64,000 nt of DNA, taken from positions 1 to 64,000 of the forward strand of contig JASAND010010842.1 of NCBI GenBank assembly GCA_030248195.1. Reading direction: 5' to 3'. The stretch comes from Trissonchulus latispiculum (taxonomy: Eukaryota > Nematoda > Enoplea > Enoplida > Ironidae). A program made the position numbers and the translations under genes. The notes under the pieces are model-generated. The model saw only the letters and a program-made list of their open reading frames with translations. It was not told the origin of the DNA and did not search any database. Shown here piece by piece: positions 11,114 to 22,320 of this stretch; positions within the stretch are counted from its first letter, which is position 1; every line of letters starts with the position of its first letter.

Positions 11114-14100
11114 ATTGCTCCCTCGACAGGCTTCCATTGAGACGTCGTGATGGCGCACGAGTTGTTGATGCCAATAAACATGTCAACAAAATTACCTCAG
11201 AACCCGATGAGACAGTTTATTTAAAAAGGTAGGAAAATTATTATTTATATATTTGTATTTTTGTATCATATTACGCATGTATGTGCCTATGGGTTTGCTC
11301 AACGTGGTCTGCAACTTGTTTTTACTTTACTGTTATAAATTATATATGTATCTCCAAAAAGTCATGGATTTGAGTTGCGTCAGGGACCCAAATTTTAGGA
11401 TACAGGTGCTGTAGTGACAAGCTAGTTTCTGTTTACGTTCGCGTAAAACTACGTGCTCTTGTTGGCTGTGCGCAGCTCCTTCTGTTTTTGGGCTTGAAAA
11501 TAATTTTCTAGAGAAGCTGAGTGAAAGTGAGCAAGTGTGAATGGTTCTGGCCAATTGTTGCCCATTAAGGGAATATATAATTTTTATATATAAATAAATA
11601 AATTGTTTCGGCGACAGGCTGTTGGGACAATTGGGGGGAGGTTACGGCCCAGGCCAAAGCCCTCCCTCCAGGTCCCGATTCAATGTTAATAGATGATCAT
11701 TGGGTCATAGCTTTTAGACTATCTGCTTTTGTTTCAGACCTGACGGAATTGAACAACAGTATAGACAAAAATGTAAAAAGTGAGTTCAACTGATGTCTGC
11801 TTACTTGAAACCGTTTTTCGATTTGTTTTTGTGATTTATTTCGTTCAGTAAGTCTCAGTTACAGTCGGGTATTAATCGGTTTTATATTGCGTACTGTTCA
11901 GCTGCTGTGTATACACTTTTTGGCCAGCCTTTTTTACAAATTTTGAGCCGTTGCCGTCCTATTTGCCCACCATTGAAACTTAAATTAATTAATTAATTCA
12001 CAACATTAAAAACATCTTTTTCTCGGCTTGTTTTTGTTTATTTTAATTTTAAACGTGTTGTTTTAGTTGAAATTTTAGTGGAACCAAGATTATAGCTTGG
12101 CTTGATAGAAATTTACAGAGCAGCAAAATTGAAATGAAACTGAAATTATCGAAATTAGAAGCTTAAGTTTGGAATAGGCATCACAGATATGAAATCATAC
12201 ACATCTTTTGACTAAAATGTATACTATGTTGTATACTATACAGCTTTTAGCGTTACATTTCCTTTAGATGTGGTCTGGTCCTATTTTATCAACACTCGGG
12301 CAACATGAAGGTAACTTTCATCATCGAAGGGGCCTTGGTCACGGCCAAACAGTTGGGTGGTATACAGATCAGAAAGGATGAGGGAATGACTCAAGAGGAA
12401 GCCCCTAAGAAGGTACGTATGTACAGCGATTCATGCAGTAAAAGGGGGTCCCATTCTAAGGGGGTGGGGAGGCGTCTCCAAAAAATTAAGGTGGTCTTTA
12501 GTTTGTTTAGTTGTTTACCAACTGAGAAGACAAAAGGCATTTTTAGCATACACCAAGGTTTGGTCAGATTGCTTTCGATTCTGCCCTTCACTGCCTGGTT
12601 TCCCTTTTTTCAACTAAGGAAGAGAAAATACAGTATGGTTTTAAAAGCTTTATTTTTCACGATTGTTCAACTTTTCCGCAAACTTTGCTTTCTCCAAATT
12701 TGACGAAAACGAAAATCGCTACCTTTCGCGAAGTTCTCGGAAAAGGTGAACTTCGCGAATAATAAAGTTGTTTTAAAAGCTGTACTGCAGATGCAGAACT
12801 CTCTTTGGGCCTATTTCTTTAAAGATTAAATGGTCGGATTAAACGGATTAAAGATCAGCCGGATTAAAATTTTAAATGATATTTCTTTAATGATGGATTA
12901 AACGGATTAAAATTAACTCGTTTAATCCGACCATTTTTAATCCGCGGATTAAACGAGTTGATTTTAATCCGTTTAATCCGCCATTAAAGAAACAGCGATT
13001 AAAAATTTTAATCCGCCAACCTTTAATCCGTTTAATCCGCGTAACTGCACGGGGATTACAAACTAGTTGAAAATGCGGGCAGCGGATTAAACATAATCTT
13101 TAAAGAAACAGTGATTAAGCAGGTCGGATTAAAATTAACTAGTTGATTTTGAAATCCGAAGTGCGAATAAAGAAACAGGATTAGATTAAGATTTTAATCC
13201 TAGTTGCATTAAAGAAATAGGATTAAATTTAATCTGTTTAACTCATTAGCTGGATTAAATTTTAATCCGATTAATCCGAGGTGCTATTTCTTTAATGCGG
13301 ATTAATTTTAATCTAATCCGTTTAATCTTTAAAGAAATAGGGCCTTTGTTCTCCTGGCTTACTTGTGACTGTCACGTAGCCATTAAATGAATCTCTATAA
13401 CCTTAGCAGTGAATTGTCCGTCTAGTAGCGCCAGAATTTAGTAGACGTTTCAAAGCGTTTCTATTTGGATTTTGGTTGTGCGGATTCAATCTTTTTTAAA
13501 TTCTTGCTGTACCTATACTTTGATTTCATTTAGTTCTGATATTATTGCTTTGTTGCGTGTGGTGTTGAATAGAAAGTAGCATTTTCTAGCTTGGAAGAGT
13601 TACCAAAATGTTACTTCAACGTATTAACACATCAACTTTTGTCTATTTATTTTCGATACATTTTAATTTATTTTTCAGGTGATGGTGACGAAACACATTC
13701 GAAATCAGGGAAAATTTGGCTCCGTCACCGTTTCAACCATTGACGAGGAAGAGGAGGAACTCGAAGCTGTAAGCTAAATTTAAATCTTTATTTGAATGGA
13801 ATTTAGATAATTTTCATCTTTTCTGAAATGTGCATAATAGTATTGTTGTGTTTCAATAGGTTGAAGTCATGGCTGTGAATTTGATTTTGATTTGAACTTT
13901 GTGAGCCGCGCTATGTTTCGAGCGTCAGCTCGAACAAATAGCTATAATAAACTTTACAGAGCTTATATAGCATGCACAATTTGTGTTAGCTGGATACTCA
14001 GTTTGTGTGTGGTTCCCCTTTGCCGTTATAGTGTAACAAATTATGTTCTCAGGCATAATCATTCAAAAATGGTTTGTTTTAATTACTTGTTTACCTAATA

Positions 14101-16873
14101 ATATGTTTAGGGTGGCTGCTGTTAGCGTTGTGCTCGGGCCGTGAATCGGGCCTCGGGCTCGGTTCGGGCTCGGGCTCAGGCCGGCCCCGAGCCGGCCCGG
14201 CCCGAGAAATAAATTCAGCGGCCCGAACCGAGCCCGAACCGAGTGCTTCTGCCAGCCCGAACCGAGTCGGGCCGCTCGGGCCGCTCGGGCCATTCGGGCC
14301 GCTCGGGCCATTCGGGCCGCTCGGGCCGCCGTTCGGGCCTTCATATCCAATTCTTGCATATAGCCGGAATTATTGATTTTTGAGAGGCTGCTAGAGCCTG
14401 GACATACTTTCTCACAGTGTATTGACGCTAGGCATTGCTAGGACTAGTTTTACACCCGATTGCACCAAATGTGTTTAAAATCTAATTAGCTAAATTAGAT
14501 TTTAAACAGATCTTAAATGTATTTAAGTGAACAGAGCATTGCACCAACTTAAATATATTTAAATTTAATTTACCTATTGAAACTTAATTAGATTTTAAAC
14601 ATGCCTCATACTATGTATAAAATCTGTTTAACGTGAAAATCTAGCAATTTGCACGAATTTTCTGGGAGTTTTCACTGTATTTATTTTTCTCCTTTATTTT
14701 TCTTGAGCGATTAATTTAGTTTGTGTATCTATATACAAATAAGAAATCTAATAAATTTAAAATTTGGAGAGATTCATTTCCTTGTACAAGTTTGCACATA
14801 AACAATTTTTGGTTGATGTAATATAGCTTACATGAAATCCTGAAAAAAGCACAATTCATAACAGTTACTGATAAGAACAGTAGGTTGCCACAATTTGTTA
14901 CCATCAAATAAGCAAAATCGTATCTTTTCTGACAGTCAAGCTAAGGCTAATCTTAGCTAACTTAACTAAAAGAATGTAAAGAAAATGAAATAAAGTTTTG
15001 AAAACACAAATAATTAGATTTTAAACAGTTTCACACTATCGTGACATTAGTATTTTATCATTGGACAGAGCTACTACTTCAAAGCTGCCGCTCGGTGTCT
15101 GATAGGCTCTTTTAGTCACGTGACCCTTAATTAGATTTTAGTAAAACAGTTTTTAAATAGAATTTAAAAAGATTTTACGCAAAAACATTTTGGTGCAATG
15201 GAAAATGTGTTTAATGTTAAAATCTTTCTAGCTAATACGATTTTAAGATAATTAGATTTTACGTAGAAACATTTGGTGCAATCGGGCGTTAGTCTGAATT
15301 CAAGTGTATACTGTGTGTGCGTGTTGGTTCCTTTTGCTTTCAATTTTTGGTAGATAATGGTTGGTCTGTCTAAAGAAGACAAATCCAATATACAAAGAGG
15401 ATTAAGGAATTACAAAAGTTTTTTTGGTTTTGTATCTGACAGGGTATTTTTTAGGGATTTTTTTTTCGGGGGGGGGGGCTTCCCGGGGGGGCCCCCCCCC
15501 GGCCCGGGGGGGGGTGAAATTTTCGGGGGGGGGAAGATTTTTTTGCAAAAATGAGCCAAAAATGGTATTTTTTGGCGTATTTTGCATGGTGATACGCTAA
15601 AAGTTCTCAAAAACGCCAGGATTTAAGCTAAAAATAGCTATATTTACGAAAAAATCTTCGGCGAAGCCGAAAATTTTTTGAAAATTTGCCTATTTTTGGC
15701 AAAAATTTGGGCACCCAAAAAATCCCGGGGGGGGGGAAGCAAAAATCCCGGGAGGGGGCGATTTCGGGGGGGGGAAGGCATTTTCGGGGGGGGAAGGTCA
15801 ATTTCGGGGGGGGGCCCCCCCCGCCCCCCCCCTGTAAAAAATACCCTGTCTGATATGGTAAAAATGCCTGTTTGCGTTGAATTTTAGGTCAGGTAGTGCT
15901 TGACTAAATGGAACAGTTTGGTTGATTGAAGGACTTACTTAAGTTAGGATGATGGTGCTTAGGGTTATTTTGTATCGCGATCGGCGTAACTATGTCGGTT
16001 TAGGTCGTGTAGGTTTGTGCGTCTGGTCATGTTGATTTCGGGCTGATATACTTGGGGCATGACCATGGTAAGAGGGATGCTCTCACAGTTCTGTCCGATT
16101 TGGCCTGAATTGATTTGGGAGATAGGGGCCCTGTGGCTGCTCGTATTGGTCGGGCCGCGAATCGGTTCGGGCCGCTCGGGCTGCTCGGGCCGCGAATCGG
16201 TTCGGGCCGTTCGGGCCGCTCGGGCTGCTCGGGAACGTGAATCGGTTCGGGCCGCTCGGGCCTTGACTCGGGCCTCGGGCTTCGGGCCGGGCTCGGGCTG
16301 GCCCGGGCCTGAACCGAGCCCGAACCGAAGAAACAGTTCGGCCCGAGCCCGAGCCCGGCCCGAGAAATTTCTTACCGGCACAACCCTAGCTGCTGTGTAC
16401 TGTACTGTTTTTTACTTTTTTATTATCGGTTTTTTCTAATTTTTTTAGCGTGAAGTGGCAGAATCCTATACCAACAATGCCAGGATAGTAGAGAAGCAGA
16501 TGCGTCGCAAAGGAATGAACAGGCGTGCCTGGGCTGAAGAAGTAGGTTTTATAGTCAATGCCGAGTGTGAGGGTTGGACTCTTTAACGCTGGAAGTTTTT
16601 TACCATAGCTTTGTTCTTGTACTATTCAGTAAGTACAAGAATTCGAATATTTTCATGTTCAGATCGGAACACTGAATGTCTACATGAATGTATCGTTGGT
16701 CGTGGTATCTATAATGCTTTGAAGGCGCATTATTTGTTGAATTTTTAGATAGAATTTAGTTTTTATCGCTTGCTATAACTTGCTCATTTTTCCGTTTTTT
16801 CGCGTTTCAGATCTTTGCAGAACAGAAAAGAAGGAAAGAAGAGAAACGGGGAACCCTACTTGGAGATGATTAG
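11114..16873 (+). CDS. STEEP1 duplicate lacking exon 1 (exons 2-7)
   Basis: Exons are 11114-11228, 11738-11779, 12268-12412, 13679-13768, 16449-16541 and 16811-16873. All have intact splice sites, identical lengths and phases to copy 1, no internal stop, and the same terminal TAG. The initiating exon (33 codons plus one base in copy 1) was not included in the duplication. Exons 2, 5, 6 and 7 encode the same protein as copy 1, with differences that are silent (for example GAG/GAA, CTG/CTC, GTC/GTA). Exon 4 differs at the CxxC (CKKC rather than CKNC) and at GMTQ for GLAP. Either it uses an unseen first exon, or copy-1 exon 1 splices onto it, or it is a recent non-functional duplicate. An in-frame run from 10966 reaches exon 2 through the intron but has no ATG of its own. 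Confidence 0.8.
12808..13343. mobile_element. Palindromic GGATTAAA element, empty site known
   Basis: This 536-bp insertion lies in intron 4 of the STEEP1 duplicate. Its ends are inverted (GGCCTATTTCTTTAAAG and CTTTAAAGAAATAGGGC), and CTTTG occurs on both sides as a likely 5-bp target duplication (12803-12807, 13344-13348). Copy 1 reads straight through this site near 8470. The interior is built almost entirely of GGATTAAA and TTTAATCC in both orientations, so it can fold repeatedly on itself. It has no coding capacity. Confidence 0.85.
14452..15289. mobile_element. Nested inverted-repeat element (CCCGATTGCACCAAATG)
   Basis: The ends match as inverted repeats: ACACCCGATTGCACCAAATG at the left and its complement, with one mismatch, at the right. 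Motifs AGATTTTAAAC and GCACCA recur near both ends. It sits inside the composite hAT-like element, so it inserted later. The target duplication is unclear, and no protein is encoded. Confidence 0.75.
15440..15848. mobile_element. CAGGGTATTTTTTA element, copy 1 (poly-G)
   Basis: Ends CAGGGTATTTTTTA and TAAAAAATACCCTG are inverted, with TCTGA duplicated on each side (15435-15439 and 15849-15853). The interior has long G or C runs near both ends and a conserved middle containing GGCGAAGCC and GGCGTATTTTGCATGGTGA. The same element occurs at 39757-40113. Confidence 0.82.
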
Positions 16874-16940
16874 ATTTTTTCGTTTCTGATTTTTTGTTTC
16901 CAGTGCTGTGATGTATAAAGTGTATGAATATTTTTGTACA

Positions 16941-16946
16941 AATAAA
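16941..16946 (+). terminator. Poly(A) signal of STEEP1 duplicate
   Basis: AATAAA lies 68 bases after the stop of the duplicate, in the position equivalent to the copy-1 signal. Confidence 0.5.
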
Positions 16947-17606
16947 CAAGCTGCTGTAGCTGTGTACGTGTGCTTAGGTAGATTTCTGGTGTATAATCGA
17001 TTACAGTAGGTGTAGGCTGCATTGGCACTGTATGGGCTGAAACGTTGCCAATAGAAGAGCTATCCAACTATATGACTAGGTTCTGTATAAAATGCAGTTA
17101 CCGGTGAAACCGCTGGTAGAACTTTGAACTCCAGATGTGCAAAAATCGGGTTAAAAACTAGGTTCGAGTCAACGGCCGAGACAGGAATTCTTCTGGACCT
17201 GGAAAATGGGTTAACCGCCCTTTCAGGAGTGAAGGTAAAACCTGGTGGAGTCTCGCGAAATAAAAAGGCACATGTCTACATGAGCGAGTATAAGAGTGGC
17301 TCGAATCTGGAAATGGGGTTAGCTTTGCGCCACACTTCTTAATCGCCTTGCATCCGTCAGACATCCTTTCGGCCTAGTGACCTGTCTTGAATACAGAGCG
17401 TAGGACATACGAACAGTAACTAACCTGATCCGAACCAAGGATAGCTGTTGCCGGGAGAAGGCATACAGAAGAGCTTAAGGGTCTAGACTCTAGAGGGACA
17501 TGTGCATACATGTGTCTTGTGTGCATTATTTAGCAATTAGTACAATAAAATCACACATTGAGCTAGCTCTCTTACTGTAACATTGTAAATTGCAACCAGC
17601 AGCTAA

Positions 17607-18102
17607 TTTAGAGGAAAGATGGTTTTTGGCGGTCATAGCTTGTGAATTTCTTTGAAGAGATGGGTCTTATTTGCGGAGTTTCTGCTCTGACAACTGAGAT
17701 GACATGCTTGTTATACGCTCTTGATATGACGATGCAATTTCCTCTGACGTAGTATTTTGCTTCGGGAAAATGGGAATGGTGTAAGTTTATGCCACACTAA
17801 TAAATTTCCTTGTTGATCATGTGTAATCGTAGTCGTAAAAATTGTCTTCAAAATTTTGAATCCTATGTAACGCTTCCCGCTTTGCAGACGACAAAATTGG
17901 TAGGACTTCGTGAACTCCAATTAAAATTCCAAAAGTAGCTTTACATAACATTTAAGCAAAAAGCTAATCTTTACTTTATTTTACTATTTTAATTTTGCTT
18001 ATACAATCCAATAAGCCATAACACCACACAACAATAAGCTGCGCTAGTCAAGCACGATGTAGTTACAAATTCGATTTGAACAGGGCGCTGTATTGGGTAA
18101 CA
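17607..18102. other. Spacer, no gene seen
   Basis: About 500 bases of unique-looking AT-rich DNA between the end of the duplication and the next foldback. I see no exon or repeat that I can name. Confidence 0.5.
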
Positions 18103-19360
18103 TTCAATGTCGAGAATTGCATTGCCGAGAATGCACATTGCCGAGAAAGGCATTGCCGCGAATTGCATTGCCGAGAACGGTCAATGCTTCTTACTTGCAT
18201 TGCCGAGAAAGGTTAAGAATCATAGTTTGCATTGCAGAGAATTGCATTGCCGAGAAAGTGCATTTTATGAAACCTGCTTTATGTATGCTGCAAGTATATT
18301 CAGTCTTTAAAATGCTACAATACATTCTAAATTTCTAAGCAGTCGAGAAATGTATGCAAGTTTAATTCAAAGCTCTTATATTTCAATTTCATTAAATTGA
18401 ATTCCAAATATTAATTAATTTATTAATGAAATTAATAATTAATGAATAAATTAAAATTAAGGAATTGCTAATCTCAGCATTGAAGTAGCAAGATACTCGA
18501 AAGAGATCTGGCATCAAGTCGTGATGCGGAGCGTTCCTTGACGACCTGTAGACATAGACATAGAGCTCACTTAAACTCTTATAATTTGATCTATTGAGCA
18601 GTAACTACAAAGTTGCCATCTGAAATCCCACTCTTTCCCGCCCAATGCAGTTACTAAAAATTGGTTAAAATTTTTAAGTTTAAGTCTAAGTTTCACAATT
18701 TCCTTGAAATTTTCAGGGATTTCGGGTATATCACAATAGCATCATCGTGAGACTCGAACCCACGCACGGCATTTTGCCACGAGGTAAAGGCTCTGCTAGT
18801 CAATATGTACCCATATCCCAGAATTGTCGATCTCTGGAAATCAGCAAACAAAGTTTCTCGTTTCCAGAAGTCGGCACCAGCCCAGCCGCATTTAATTGCT
18901 GCTTTATTTACAATAATCAAAGACTATTTTTAAGGATTTTACTTTAGACTTTTATGTTCAAGATAAATGTCCTGCACCACGGGTTTTGAGTTGTTTTCGC
19001 AAACATTTTACTGAAAAATATACTTATTAAAAACACAGCAAATTGAAAAAACTCACAGACTGTAACCATATCCGATGTTTTTACCGAAATATTAAAGTTT
19101 AATTAAACTGGACCATAAATGCATCTTCTGAAACAGTTAGTGAACGTGCAGGAAACGCTATATCTTCCTTCTTTCCTCGTAAATGCTTCCCCACGTTTTT
19201 GTAAAACAATTTACATAGGTTTGTGCTCCGGTCTTATAAATTTTTGTTGGCTTTCTTCTCTAGAACGATCACCATTTGTGGCAGCATTAAAGCGCAGAAA
19301 AAAGCCTTTGAAAGCAGAGACAAGCCATATGTAGGTGTAAATCGGTTATATGCACCAGAA

Positions 19361-20076
19361 CAGAGATGGAACCGGGTCACTCTGGGTTGACCCGGTTGAG
19401 CCCTGACCCGGTGACTCGGTGACCCGGTTTTCAAGAATATTCCAAAATCTGCAAAAAATTTTTGATTTTGCCTAGGAACGCTAAATTTTTGGCTTCCATG
19501 TTTCGTCACCACCCCAAAAAGAATAACTATGACATACATATGTTTGCTTTAGGTTTTTTGAAAAGTATTTGATAAGACTATAGCATTTTTAAAATTGATG
19601 AAGAAATGAGTTGGCAAAACTAATAATTTATCCGTCTGCGAAATCTTAGGAAATTAGTCCATGTATGGTGAAAAGTGTAAAAGGTGCGGTCTAAAACCAC
19701 GGAGAACTTTAAAAATTGGTTATTATTTTGTATTGCGCAAACATCTAGCTTGGTTCCGAAAATAATCTGCCAAACATATTGTACTAAATAGATTTATAAA
19801 ATAATCATGAAACTGATAAAGCTAAACAATAATCTGCATAATACAGACAGATTCAAATAACCTCAAGCAGCAAAAATGCTCAAGACTAAAATATAAGAAA
19901 AGGCAAATTAATATTGCACATGGAACAAAAATTTAAGCTAAAGCTTTAGCTTGGTAAGCAAAAAATTTAAATTTGTGGCAAATTCAGAAAGCCGGGTCAA
20001 GTCAAGACCTGGTCGAAGCTCTTGACTCGGTCCAAAAAGTGACCCGAACTGACCCGATGACCCGGTTCTATCTCTG
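19361..20076. mobile_element. ACCGGGTCA element, copy 1
   Basis: Inverted ends CAGAGATGGAACCGGGTCA and its near-perfect complement bound a non-coding interior with repeated GACCCGGT motifs at both ends. A second, more decayed copy lies at 22321-22908. The target duplication is not clear. Its end sequence resembles hAT termini, but that assignment is only suggestive. Confidence 0.75.
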
Positions 20077-20330
20077 ATATGAACTGACGGACAACAAAAG
20101 AAGACCACACTTTTTCGTGGAAAAATGCACTGAAAGGCACATATCTGACTTTTAAAAAATCCCTGGTGCAAACACGAAACTTTTGATCGAAACCAGATCA
20201 TATTTCATGTTACCCAGTTAAACATGAAAGCTAAATACAAATTAATAACGACAAGCGTCCTTCGGCAATTTCTGCGAATTGCACAGTTCCGTTCTCTTTA
20301 ACTTTATCCACCCCCCCCAACAAAAGTTGG

Positions 20331-20637
20331 TCAACTTCAAAGGCTTGTAGCAAGAGATCAACAAAACTTTAGAGCATGATTTATACATCGTTGGAATGCT
20401 CGAGATGTGCTCTATTTAATGGTGTAGCTTGCTGCTATGAAAAGTTAAGCTTAACAAACTGTTAAAGTTACCGCTTTTTGAAATTTTTGGTAGTCTTTTA
20501 AGCTTAAGTTTTCATAGCAGCAAGCTACAGCAAACTGCTTTACAGCATTAAATAGAGCACATCTCAAGCATTGTAACCATGTATAAATTCATGCTCTAAA
20601 CTTCTGTTAATCTCTTGCAATAAGCCTTTGAAGTTGA
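20331..20637. mobile_element. Short foldback element
   Basis: The left half starts TCAACTTCAAAGGCTT and the right half ends AAGCCTTTGAAGTTGA. The two halves are inverted copies through TAGCTTGCTGCTATGAAAA, with a spacer of roughly 40 bases. It abuts the inner end of the right arm of the surrounding foldback. Confidence 0.8.
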
Positions 20638-20916
20638 TAAGCAATTCCTTAATTTTAATTTAGTCATTAATTATTAATTTCATTAACAAATTATTATTTT
20701 TGCAATTCAATAATTCAGTAATTCAATAAACAAATTTAGAATGTATTGCAGCATTTTAAAGACTGAATATACTTGCAGCATAGATAAAGCAGGTTTCATA
20801 AAATGCACTTTCTCGGCAATGCAAGTAAGAAGCATTGACCGTTCTCGGCAATGCAATTCTCGGCAATGCCTTTCTCGGCAATGTGCATTGTCGGCAATGC
20901 AATTGTCGGCATTGAA

Positions 20917-21365
20917 GACACCCCGCTGTAGCCTTTTAGCAAAGGCAGAAATATCTTTTCTGTGTAGCTGAAAATTTGAAACCTGATTCGTTGATGCTGC
21001 AAATGAATTTTATATAATAATTATAAGGGACGGTCTAACCATCTCTGCGCAGAGGCAGTACCGTAACCAATGAGGTTTATCCGAGGTGCGGTTATTGCTG
21101 GTTGAAAACTATACCCAATACCTCGCCATGGTGACCTGAAATATGGTTGTCATAGGCAATATTTGACAGTCCCTGAAAAGGGACCACAATATCAGTATGG
21201 AAATAGACCTTTGACACTCGACCCTTCCTAGGATGTTAAGATTGCACCATGCTCGAAACATTAAGGCCAAAATCTTGGGGGGGGCTCACCGAGTAAACAT
21301 ACTACGCTGGCATTAAAAACGGGCGTTTCCGACAAAATACGATACCTTTTCTGGTGAGCTGAGGG
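20917..21365. other. Spacer, no gene seen
   Basis: Unique-looking DNA between two inverted-repeat elements. No exon, RNA gene or named repeat is recognised. Confidence 0.45.
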
Positions 21366-21373
21366 CTCGACAC

Positions 21374-21812
21374 TAGTGTTGTTGACCGGCCGGGTGCAAA
21401 ACGGCCGGCCGCCCGTTGACCGGCCGCCCAAGAGATGCACTCGGCCGGACGGCCGGCTGGCCGGGCGGTCGGCCGTTTCAGGCCGGCCAGCCGGCCTTTG
21501 AGCGGCCGGCCGGCCGCGCTTATATTTCAGCGGTTTATCAAAATTTTCTCAGGAAATCGATTTTAAGTTGTGCTGATACATTTTCATATCTTGATTTCTT
21601 ATTCTGGCACTCATGGGTCAGCATTCCGGCCATTTTTAGCCTTTGATTCGTCAGCCGGCCGTTTTTGGCCGGTTGGGCCGTTGAACGGCCGGCCGTTTCT
21701 GGCCGGCCGGGCCGTCGGCCGGCCAGCCGTTTTCGGCCGGCCGGCCGTCTTCAGAAGGTCGGCCGGCCGGTAACGGCCGGCCGACGAAAATTTCGGCCGG
21801 TCAACAACACTA
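21374..21812. mobile_element. hAT-type element of GGCCGG repeats
   Basis: Inverted ends TAGTGTTGTTGACCGGCCG are flanked by a perfect 8-bp duplication CTCGACAC (21366-21373 and 21813-21820), as in hAT transposons. Both arms are dense GGCCGGCCG-type repeats around a short AT-rich centre. It is non-autonomous, and its reading frames are repeat artefacts. It is much more GC-rich than its surroundings. Confidence 0.88.
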
Positions 21813-21820
21813 CTCGACAC

Positions 21821-22312
21821 CATCTGGGCTCCACATGAGGCCAGTCAGGTGTTTCTCTCCGCAGACCGCAAACGCACAAGAGGCGAGCAGAAGACTACTG
21901 ATAGAAAACGTCGTCCCCAACCCAAGCCGGCGTACAGTTATTGCAGTCTAGCCCAGGGCAACCAGTATTGTTCTTTCCAACACAAGTTGCCCCCCGCACA
22001 CCTGTAGAGACTAGGATGGTTGAAATCTAGCAGCGCCCACTTGGAAGGCAATTGAAAAAAACTGGCTGCAGTAAAAGGTCGGAAGGGACCCCAAGTCTCA
22101 AATAGGAAGAAAGAAAAGTCCGCTGGTGTCAAGAGTATCGGTTAAAAGAAAGACTATAACTTGAGCTATGAAAGTCGTACAGCGACATTCTACGCAACAT
22201 AATGATATAAAATTATCGCTGTACAACTTTCCCAGCTTTCCTATAATAGGCTCTTGGGGTTAAAAATGAATTTAAGCTAAGTCTTTCGTCTAAGCTCAGC
22301 TTATTCATCAAC
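21821..22312. other. Spacer, no gene seen
   Basis: Unique-looking DNA. A short inverted pair GTCGTACAGCGACATTCT/GCTGTACAAC near 22175-22230 could form a hairpin. No gene is seen. Confidence 0.4.
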
Positions 22313-22320
22313 CTACATTG

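Larger units (their letters stand above)
14123..16388. mobile_element. Composite hAT-like element in STEEP1 duplicate
   Basis: Inverted ends TAGCGTTGTGC and TAGGGTTGTGC are flanked by a perfect 8-bp duplication GCTGCTGT (14115-14122 and 16389-16396), the signature of hAT transposition. The subterminal regions (14131-14345 and 16141-16365) are GC-rich arrays of CGGGCCGCTCGGG-type repeats in inverted arrangement. The middle is interrupted by at least two other elements (14452-15289 and 15440-15848). No transposase is visible, so it is non-autonomous. The reading frames inside the arrays (Gly/Pro/Arg/Ala-rich) are products of the repeat. Confidence 0.85.
10999..17606. repeat. Tandem duplication unit 2
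   Basis: This unit is homologous to 6527-10682. It is 6.6 kb against 4.2 kb because of two insertions found only here: a 536-bp palindromic element at 12808 and a 2.27-kb composite hAT-like element at 14123. The uninterrupted sequence in unit 1 shows the empty site for each. Confidence 0.9.
18103..20916. mobile_element. Foldback element with CATTGCCGAGAA minisatellite ends
   Basis: The left arm (18103-18465) and right arm (20640-20916) are inverted copies. Each arm starts with several units of CATTGCCGAGAA or a variant, continues through a shared segment containing TGAAACCTGCTTTAT, and ends in AATTAAAATTAAGGAATTGCT. The 2.2-kb middle holds other elements (19361-20076, 20331-20637) and a tRNA-like B box near 18750. 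There is no transposase. Confidence 0.85.

Noticed and set aside
10966..11232. An open frame running through the intron into exon 2 of the STEEP1 duplicate
   Set aside because: It has no ATG and uses intron sequence that is identical to true intron in copy 1. It is noted only as a possible read-through.
14128..16439. Open frames rich in Gly, Pro, Arg and Ala (14063-14376, 15965-16439)
   Set aside because: They fall on the CGGGCC minisatellite arms of a transposable element and are open on both strands at once, as GC repeats usually are.
18103..18260. CRISPR-like array of CATTGCCGAGAA
   Set aside because: The units are adjacent or irregularly spaced without unique spacers, the context is eukaryotic, and the same units recur inverted at 20.8-20.9 kb as a foldback arm.
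21416..21823. Open frames with repeated GRP/AGR motifs
   Set aside because: They are translations of the GGCCGG repeat element; no protein family is involved.
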